NCBI GenBank assembly: GCA_900318545.1
Contig: ONLC01000088.1
Location: forward strand, 1 to 9,929
Origin: an uncultured Eubacteriales bacterium
GTDB taxonomy: Bacteria; Bacillota; Clostridia; Oscillospirales; Ruminococcaceae
DNA length: 9,929 nt
Direction of reading: 5' to 3'
Positions 5,517-9,929 of this stretch are shown piece by piece (the first letter of the stretch is position 1; every line of letters begins with the position of its first letter). Below the pieces are notes generated by a model that saw only the letters and a list, made by a program, of their open reading frames with translations, searched no databases and was not told the DNA's origin. A program made the translations under genes and the position numbers.

Positions 5517-7943
5517 CTATTCAAGCATACCCGGAGCCTTATACTTCTCGGGCAGGTATACGCAAAGCCTGTCAAGCTCCTTGTCACGCTCTGCCTTGTA
5601 AAGGTAAGAGCCCTTTTCTGTAGTGATCTGCTTTTCAAAGCTTTCGCCGTTAAGATAGAACGGGTAGATCTTCTCACCGTAGCGGTTTATAGCCTGCTTT
5701 GCACCAGAGCTCAGAACGTTCACATTGCCGCCCATGATTATGAGCTTATCAAGCTCGCTGCCCGAAACCATACAGTTTGCAGCCAGAAGCTCTGCTCTTA
5801 CAAAGCCTGAGCTTACTATCGTTGTCATATTGCCTTCAACGCTGCCAATGCCTGTAACGTTCGTGCCCTCGCCGTAAGCTGTTACCTTGCTGTCGATGAT
5901 CTTGATCTCACCTCTGCCCTCAACTGAGCCCAGCGATGCTCCGTCATCGCAGTGTATTGTAGTGGATACATCTGCGTTTTCAAGTGTGATAAGAAGATCG
6001 TCGCCGCTGAGGTTTCCTATAGCAGCTACTTTTTCACCGTCAGAGGTTGCATTGACCTTTCCGCAGATGTGTATGTTTGCCTTTCCTATCACAGCACCCA
6101 TAGCTACTGAGTTTGCAGCGTTAGCCATAATAGTTATGTCAGCATCCTTTTCTACTCTGATATCAGCTGTGCCGCTGCCGCTTCCGACAGCTACGCAGCA
6201 CATACCTCTGCACTTGATGTCAAAAGTACCTCTGATGAATCTGATATAGGAGTTCGATATCTTTCCGCCGCCTATAGCACAGACCTTGTCGCCTGTGGAA
6301 ACCATTCTGAGCGTGCCGCCCATATCGAAGGTAAGGTTGCCGTAGGGGTCATTCATATTAGTGCCGATGCCTATGCTGTAATTGCGGTTATTGAGTATGA
6401 GAAGATTTCCATCGCCTGTGACTCTCAGAGATGCACCCTCGGGCACATAAATGCCGTCTTTATTAAGGGTGTTCTCGCCCACAAGAGTAAGCTTTGTATT
6501 GCTGCCCTTGCCAAGCTGTAGAGTGCTCTCTACTGCACCCTTGATGTTTACATTTTCAAGGGTGATGTTTGCATTAACACCGTCAGCTATTTTGATTATC
6601 ATATCAATAGTGTTTTCACGCTCACCGACGATTTTAACATTTCCGCCGATAACGTTTATGAACTTGTACCTCTTCATTGTAAGGTCAACTATATCAATGA
6701 CTTCATCATACTTAGCTGTATATACCTGCAGATTATCGGAGTCGAACTTGAGAAGCTTCAGGTTCTCGGACACGATCTCATTTTTGATATTCTCGGGTAT
6801 TTCGGGGATAGGCTCGGGCTGCGGCCTTGAGGTGTAGTAGCCCTGAATGTAGTCAAAGCCCATCTCAATAACGGTTTGCAGCTCCTCCGAGGTTTCAACG
6901 CCCTCGGCAAGCACCTTGATCTCGTTCAGCCTTGCGAACTCTATCGTGGTTTTAACAGCCTTCTGCTTGTTGGTATCGTTGTTGATGCCGCTTATAAGAA
7001 AACGGTCAATTTTCAGCACCTGAGGCTCATATCTCAGCAGGTTTACAATGTTTGAATGTCCCGTGCCGTAGTCATCGACTGCGATCTGCACAGAGCCGTT
7101 CTCATCGGACATAAGCTTTATAAGGCTGAGCTCATCATCAGTGATGGTGTCCTGCTCGGTTATTTCCAGAACCAGCTGACCGAAGTAGTCGTGGTACTGA
7201 TCCATAAAGTAGTCATAGTCATCGGTTGTGAGGAAATGTCCCGGGATAGTGTTCAGAAACAGCTTGTGTCCCGAGAAGGCGGCAGGATTATCGACAAGGC
7301 GTTTAAGGTTATTGAACATGGTAGCCTTTTCAATATCGTAGAGCCTGTCATAAGCCTGAGCCACATCAAGGATATCAAGCGGAGACATATTTATTCCGCC
7401 CGAGGTTCTCATAAGAGCCTCATAAGCGAAGATATTTCCTGTTCGTGCATCAACTATCGGCTGATAGTGATAGGTAAACAGGTTTTTCTCAACAAGGAGA
7501 TTGAAGGTGCTGTAAAGCTCTCTTGCGGAGAAGTCACGTTTTTTTACATTGCCCATGCCCTGCTTCAGACGGTTGAGGAAGAGCTCGGACGATGCAAGCT
7601 TGATATAGCTTTCCAGCGATGCTTCCCAGCCCGGGTTTACAACCGTACAGCCTGCATTTACCTCAACGTAGAATTCTTTTTTCTCACTTGAGTTAAACTC
7701 AGCCATACTTTCATAGAAATCGGTTGTAGCATCATTTATAGTTGTAGAGATCTTTTCAATATCCTCATACACATTTATAACAACAAACTCGTCCTCGGTT
7801 ATTTTTGCAACGAGAGCTCCGTTCATGCTGTTAGCCTTTTTAAGTGCCTGAGACACTACCTTTATGACCTCTTCTGTTTCATACATTCCGTAGTTCTCGT
7901 AAATATAGGTATATTTGAATATAGCATAGACTGAGATAGTCAT
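5517..7943 (-). CDS. Degenerate GGDEF - EAL phosphodiesterase - Gly-rich solenoid (3' part of frameshifted gene)
   Basis: 808 residues if begun at the ATG at 7943, but no ribosome binding site precedes it. The sequence starts in mid-domain, so this is most likely the continuation of the 7879-9390 frame. Residues 1-135 are a GGDEF domain lacking its first motif, with TEDEF (49-53) in place of GGDEF, so diguanylate cyclase activity is not expected. Residues about 143-375 are an EAL domain for cleaving cyclic-di-GMP. Expected catalytic or metal residues are all present: EAL E175, N231, E260, D290-D291 in VDDYGTGHS, K311, E347 and Q367. Residues about 410-745 form a repetitive beta-rich region, with about seven Gly-rich repeats at 522-723 (see the repeat entry). 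A short C-terminal tail follows. No membrane segments are seen, so the protein should be cytoplasmic. It ends at a strong terminator. Confidence 0.9.
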   Translation of the reverse strand: MTISVYAIFKYTYIYENYGMYETEEVIKVVSQALKKANSMNGALVAKITEDEFVVINVYEDIEKISTTINDATTDFYESMAEFNSSEKKEFYVEVNAGCTVVNPGWEASLESYIKLASSELFLNRLKQGMGNVKKRDFSARELYSTFNLLVEKNLFTYHYQPIVDARTGNIFAYEALMRTSGGINMSPLDILDVAQAYDRLYDIEKATMFNNLKRLVDNPAAFSGHKLFLNTIPGHFLTTDDYDYFMDQYHDYFGQLVLEITEQDTITDDELSLIKLMSDENGSVQIAVDDYGTGHSNIVNLLRYEPQVLKIDRFLISGINNDTNKQKAVKTTIEFARLNEIKVLAEGVETSEELQTVIEMGFDYIQGYYTSRPQPEPIPEIPENIKNEIVSENLKLLKFDSDNLQVYTAKYDEVIDIVDLTMKRYKFINVIGGNVKIVGERENTIDMIIKIADGVNANITLENVNIKGAVESTLQLGKGSNTKLTLVGENTLNKDGIYVPEGASLRVTGDGNLLILNNRNYSIGIGTNMNDPYGNLTFDMGGTLRMVSTGDKVCAIGGGKISNSYIRFIRGTFDIKCRGMCCVAVGSGSGTADIRVEKDADITIMANAANSVAMGAVIGKANIHICGKVNATSDGEKVAAIGNLSGDDLLITLENADVSTTIHCDDGASLGSVEGRGEIKIIDSKVTAYGEGTNVTGIGSVEGNMTTIVSSGFVRAELLAANCMVSGSELDKLIIMGGNVNVLSSGAKQAINRYGEKIYPFYLNGESFEKQITTEKGSYLYKAERDKELDRLCVYLPEKYKAPGMLE
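5775..6380 (-). repeat. Seven protein-level tandem repeats (putative beta-solenoid) inside the EAL gene
   Basis: Residues 522-723 of the 5517-7943 frame contain about seven units of 26-32 residues. Each starts with a short hydrophobic-Gly motif and then a beta strand: YSIGIG, VCAIGGG, VAVGSG, VAMGAV, VAAIGN, ASLGSV, VTGIGS. Strand segments such as ADIRVEKDADITI, ANIHICGKVNAT and GEIKIIDSKVTAY recur at the same distance. DNA-level identity between units is low, so these are old repeats. The pattern resembles Gly-rich right-handed beta-helix repeats known from surface proteins; the fold and any ligand are inferred. Confidence 0.7.
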
Positions 7944-7967
7944 ATACTTTTTGGTTCGGCAGACCTG
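7879..7967 (-). other. Frame-break interval in the LacI-like/GGDEF/EAL gene
   Basis: The upstream frame is open to its TGA at 7879. The downstream frame is open from just after a TGA at 7970-7968. A switch of +1 (or -2) anywhere between these joins both into one protein: 5517-9390 is 3874 bases, one more than a multiple of three. The upstream frame contributes TDPMTGLPNQK, the true start of a GGDEF domain. The downstream frame contributes TISVYAIFKY and ENYG, the next part. A run of five A (minus strand, 7952-7948) lies in the interval. Confidence 0.85.
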
Positions 7968-9390
7968 TCATAGGATCGGTATAGATCGCATTTTCGAGGT
8001 TATGCATCATTCTTATCATCTGATAGTGGTTAAGGATAGAATTGAAAATTATATTGAAGGTAGTGGATACACGCTTTATCTTATCATTATCGTAGGTGAT
8101 ATTATGAGTACGGACAATATAGTATCCGCACACCAGCGAGCCTACATAAATAGGCATCATAACGACAACTCCGCCCTCCTCGAGCCACTTGTCTGTGTTC
8201 GGGAGCAGCTCTCCATCCTTGACTATCTCAATATGGAGCTCATACTTGGGCAGCCCAAGTCCGTTCGTTGACAAAATGACAAGGAACTCGTTATCTTCTA
8301 TATCGGTGAACATATCATCGGAGCTTTTTGCAAGAAAGTCGTGATTCAGCAGAATGAGAGAGCCGTACTGCGACATTGTGGACAGTGCCGCAAAGAGCTC
8401 TTTTCTGTCGGTGAACTCGATCAGGCGGTTTACCTGATTGTGCATAAAGTCCTCGTGTGTATGCATATCAGCGATCTGCCTGTAAAGGGTGGCAATTTCA
8501 TCGGTGGTATACATATCGTCTTTGTTTTCACAGCCGCAGGACTCAGTGATAACGGGCTCATAGGGATAAAACTCCTCACGGGGCTCGTTTTTTTCAAAGG
8601 CTTCGTTTATAAGGTCACAGCAAAGCTCTGCCATTTTCTTGATATCCTCACGGCAGGTAGTGATCTTAGGATTATAGTGGCTTGCCTCGGAGATGCCGTC
8701 AAAGCCCGTAACGATAACATCTTCGGGAACCCTGAGCCCTCTTTTGCTGAGGAACGCTATAGCAGCCATAGCCATGCTGTCATTAGCACAGATTATAGCC
8801 TGCGGCGGCTTCGGAATGAACGCAAATATCCGTTCAAGCTCTGCGATGGTAGGGTCATTCCAGTACTCGCCGTAGCCGACCATTTCCTCAATGAACTGTA
8901 TGCCGTTGTTCTTGAGGGCGGTCTTGTAGCAGTTCAGCCTTCTGCTGGTTATATCGTCGCCCTTTCTTCCGCCGATGAAGATCGTATCACGGACATTGTG
9001 CTCTTTTATAACGTGCTCTATCACCTGAGTATAAGCCTCATCATAAGAGCGGTTGAGCGAATAGCAGCCATCGTAAGCCCCGTTCATGATAATTACCGGT
9101 GCTCCTGCTTCATTTGCCCTTTCAATAACTGAGGTGATAAGCTCTTTATTATAGATCGTCTCATCGAAAATAATAACTGCATCTATAACGTTATAGTCTA
9201 TCGTCTCGTATATCTGCTTTGCACCCTCATCGTAGGTATCATCAAAAAAGAAGTCTACGAGGCTGTTGAACAGCACGGTTCTGAACCCAAGCTTTTCGCC
9301 CGCCTTTGAAATGGCCTGGACGTACTCGGCATGGGTATTATCATTTATTTTAGTCAAGCAGATACCAATAATTTTTTTACCGTTTATCAA
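7879..9390 (-). CDS. LacI/GalR-like sugar-binding domain - GAF-like - start of GGDEF (5' part of frameshifted gene)
   Basis: 503 residues. Residues 5-285 form a periplasmic-binding-protein-like domain of LacI/GalR type. IICANDSMAMAAIAFL (199-214), GLRVPEDVIVTGFDG (218-232) and ESCGC (283-287) are characteristic. There is no helix-turn-helix head and no signal peptide, so this is a cytoplasmic ligand sensor rather than a repressor or transport protein. Residues about 295-445 look like a GAF-type domain (for example VVVMMPIYVGSLVCGYYIV), followed by a helical linker. The GGDEF start motif TDPMTGLPNQ (471-480) comes last. The final roughly 20 residues (KVYDYLSL onward) are probably out of frame, and the domain continues in the 5517-7943 frame. 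The start is TTG at 9390, set by AGAGGG seven bases upstream and an in-frame TGA shortly before. Ligand unknown, probably a sugar by family. Confidence 0.9.
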   Translation of the reverse strand: MINGKKIIGICLTKINDNTHAEYVQAISKAGEKLGFRTVLFNSLVDFFFDDTYDEGAKQIYETIDYNVIDAVIIFDETIYNKELITSVIERANEAGAPVIIMNGAYDGCYSLNRSYDEAYTQVIEHVIKEHNVRDTIFIGGRKGDDITSRRLNCYKTALKNNGIQFIEEMVGYGEYWNDPTIAELERIFAFIPKPPQAIICANDSMAMAAIAFLSKRGLRVPEDVIVTGFDGISEASHYNPKITTCREDIKKMAELCCDLINEAFEKNEPREEFYPYEPVITESCGCENKDDMYTTDEIATLYRQIADMHTHEDFMHNQVNRLIEFTDRKELFAALSTMSQYGSLILLNHDFLAKSSDDMFTDIEDNEFLVILSTNGLGLPKYELHIEIVKDGELLPNTDKWLEEGGVVVMMPIYVGSLVCGYYIVRTHNITYDNDKIKRVSTTFNIIFNSILNHYQMIRMMHNLENAIYTDPMTGLPNQKVYDYLSLCYIQIYLYLRELRNV

Positions 9391-9397
9391 ATTAAAT

Positions 9398-9403
9398 CCC
9401 TCT
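9398..9403 (-). promoter_or_regulatory. Ribosome binding site that decides the TTG start at 9390
   Basis: AGAGGG on the minus strand lies seven bases before TTG (9390-9388). No ATG or GTG is available: the frame has a TGA 12 bases further upstream, and the LacI-like domain begins at residue 5. TTG is therefore the only reasonable start. Confidence 0.8.
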
Positions 9404-9444
9404 CAACAAATAAAAAACACTTATGCACTTTAATAAACTAACTT

Positions 9445-9473
9445 ATTATAGCATTTCTCTGAGAACTTTGCAA
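9445..9473 (-). promoter_or_regulatory. Sigma-A promoter of the LacI-like/GGDEF/EAL gene
   Basis: On the minus strand, TTGCAA (9473-9468), a 17-bp spacer and TATAAT (9450-9445), with TGC directly before the -10 (ATGCTATAAT). Transcription would start near 9438, leaving a leader of roughly 48 bases. No operator-like palindrome stands out around it. The 9474-9547 stretch further upstream shows no gene or clear signal. Confidence 0.87.
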
Positions 9474-9547
9474 TAGTTTTACCTGAATTAAGTAGATATG
9501 CACAAAAAACAAAAGCTCTTTTCTCTGATTTGCCGAAACAAAATTCC

Positions 9548-9582
9548 AAAAAAAGGCAGAGCCTGTAAAAAGGCTCTGCCTT
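9548..9582 (-). terminator. Intrinsic terminator of the partial gene at the right edge
   Basis: An 11-bp perfect stem AAGGCAGAGCC (9582-9572) / GGCTCTGCCTT (9563-9553) with an 8-base loop. On the minus strand it runs into a total of seven T (9554-9548). It begins 18 bases after the TAA at 9600. The plus strand has no T run after the hairpin, so it works for minus-strand transcription. Confidence 0.93.
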
Positions 9583-9599
9583 GCAGCGAAAAGCTACGC

Positions 9600-9929
9600 T
9601 TATTCTTCTCTTATAGCAGTCCTGTGTGAGATGTAATATCTGCTGCCGTCACTGTCACCGTCAACAACATACAGTCCCTTATTTCCTGTCGCCTGAGCCA
9701 TGTTAACTCTGTAAGCGTTGTCAAAATAAAAACCTCCGTATGGTGCAGCGATCGGTACAAGCTGTATAAGACCATCGGTTATCTTGCAATTATCGTTGAA
9801 TGCTGCCGATGACCCTGATGACCAGTTATCAGTGCCAATATATATTGCTGAATTAGTATTATTGGTGGCATAAAAGCCGCCTTTGCCCTTTACACCGTCT
9901 GTGCCTGTTGTGTTGCCTATTACAATAGT
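9600..9929 (-). CDS. C-terminal fragment of an unrecognised, probably extracellular protein
   Basis: The minus strand is open from the window edge (9929) to a TAA at 9602-9600, giving 109 residues with no start in view. I do not recognise the family. The sequence is rich in Gly, Asn, Thr, Ser and Tyr, with short beta-strand-like stretches: GKGGFYATNNTNSAIYIG, DNWSSGSSAAFNDN, APYGGFYFDNAYRVN, GLYVVDGDSDGSRYYIS, ending HRTAIREE. The composition (few charged residues, many Asn/Gly/Tyr, one Cys) suits a secreted or cell-surface beta-rich domain, but no signal peptide or anchor can be seen because the N-terminus is outside the window. That this is a real gene is supported by the open frame and the strong terminator 18 bases after its stop. 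It lies upstream of the sensor gene but is separated from it by that terminator and a promoter. Confidence 0.75.
   Translation of the reverse strand, partial: TIVIGNTTGTDGVKGKGGFYATNNTNSAIYIGTDNWSSGSSAAFNDNCKITDGLIQLVPIAAPYGGFYFDNAYRVNMAQATGNKGLYVVDGDSDGSRYYISHRTAIREE

Noticed and set aside
7056..7691. Plus-strand open frame of 211 codons
   Set aside because: It is antisense to the GGDEF/EAL coding region, whose motifs are clear. No ribosome binding site or domain is seen.
7948..7952. Programmed -1 frameshift at the A5 run
   Set aside because: The downstream frame is reached by +1 or -2, not -1, and five A is short for slippage. No stimulatory hairpin was evident nearby.
8341..9132. Plus-strand open frame of 263 codons
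   Set aside because: It lies entirely antisense to the well-supported LacI-like domain, has no recognisable motifs, and can be explained by the codon bias of the minus-strand gene.
9391..9599. Possible riboswitch or small RNA in the largest non-coding gap
   Set aside because: Apart from the promoter, ribosome binding site and the neighbour's terminator I see only AT-rich sequence. No c-di-GMP riboswitch core or other conserved structure was recognised.

Overview
The window looks like chromosomal DNA of a Gram-positive Clostridia member, most like Ruminococcus or a relative in Oscillospiraceae. This is inferred from moderate GC content, a Firmicutes-type NrdR, a lipoprotein with a lipobox, strong AGGAG-type ribosome binding sites, sigma-A promoters with extended -10 elements, and a LacI-like/GGDEF/EAL sensor protein of a type I associate with gut and rumen Clostridia. 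No database search was possible, so the genus is a guess. There is no sign of a phage, insertion sequence, CRISPR array, tRNA or rRNA.

Layout. Bases 1-1649 (+) hold the 3' part of a glycogen phosphorylase gene (glgP) followed 23 bp later by a small P-loop nucleoside-kinase-like gene, probably one transcript. Bases 1726-2286 (+) hold nrdR with its own near-consensus promoter and a strong terminator. From there on all genes are on the minus strand. A secreted SGNH-hydrolase lipoprotein (2291-3760) converges on nrdR and shares its terminator. A beta-CASP metallo-beta-lactamase-fold RNase (3839-5422) follows. A large cyclic-di-GMP signalling gene (5517-9390) is next. The 3' end of an unrecognised gene (9600-9929), with its own terminator, lies at the right edge.

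The most interesting locus is 5517-9390. It reads as two overlapping frames, 7879-9390 and 5517-7943, whose products fit together as one protein of about 1290 residues. The order is: a LacI/GalR-like sugar-binding domain without its DNA-binding head, a GAF-like region, a GGDEF domain with a ruined active site, an EAL phosphodiesterase domain with all expected catalytic residues, and a C-terminal solenoid of about seven 26-32-residue Gly-rich repeats. The frame breaks inside the start of the GGDEF domain, where the stretch is also shorter than usual. This suggests a small deletion or an indel (real or a sequencing error) rather than two separate genes. No membrane segment or signal peptide is seen, so the whole protein should be cytoplasmic, although its solenoid resembles repeats better known from surface proteins.

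How the genes relate: glycogen breakdown (GlgP), a possible carbohydrate-ester lipoprotein and a sugar-sensing c-di-GMP phosphodiesterase could all belong to carbohydrate use. However, each minus-strand gene has its own promoter, so the neighbourhood is not strong evidence of one pathway. The four promoters found share a TTG-containing -35, a 17-18 bp spacer and TGN directly before TATAAT or TATACT, which points to ordinary vegetative transcription.
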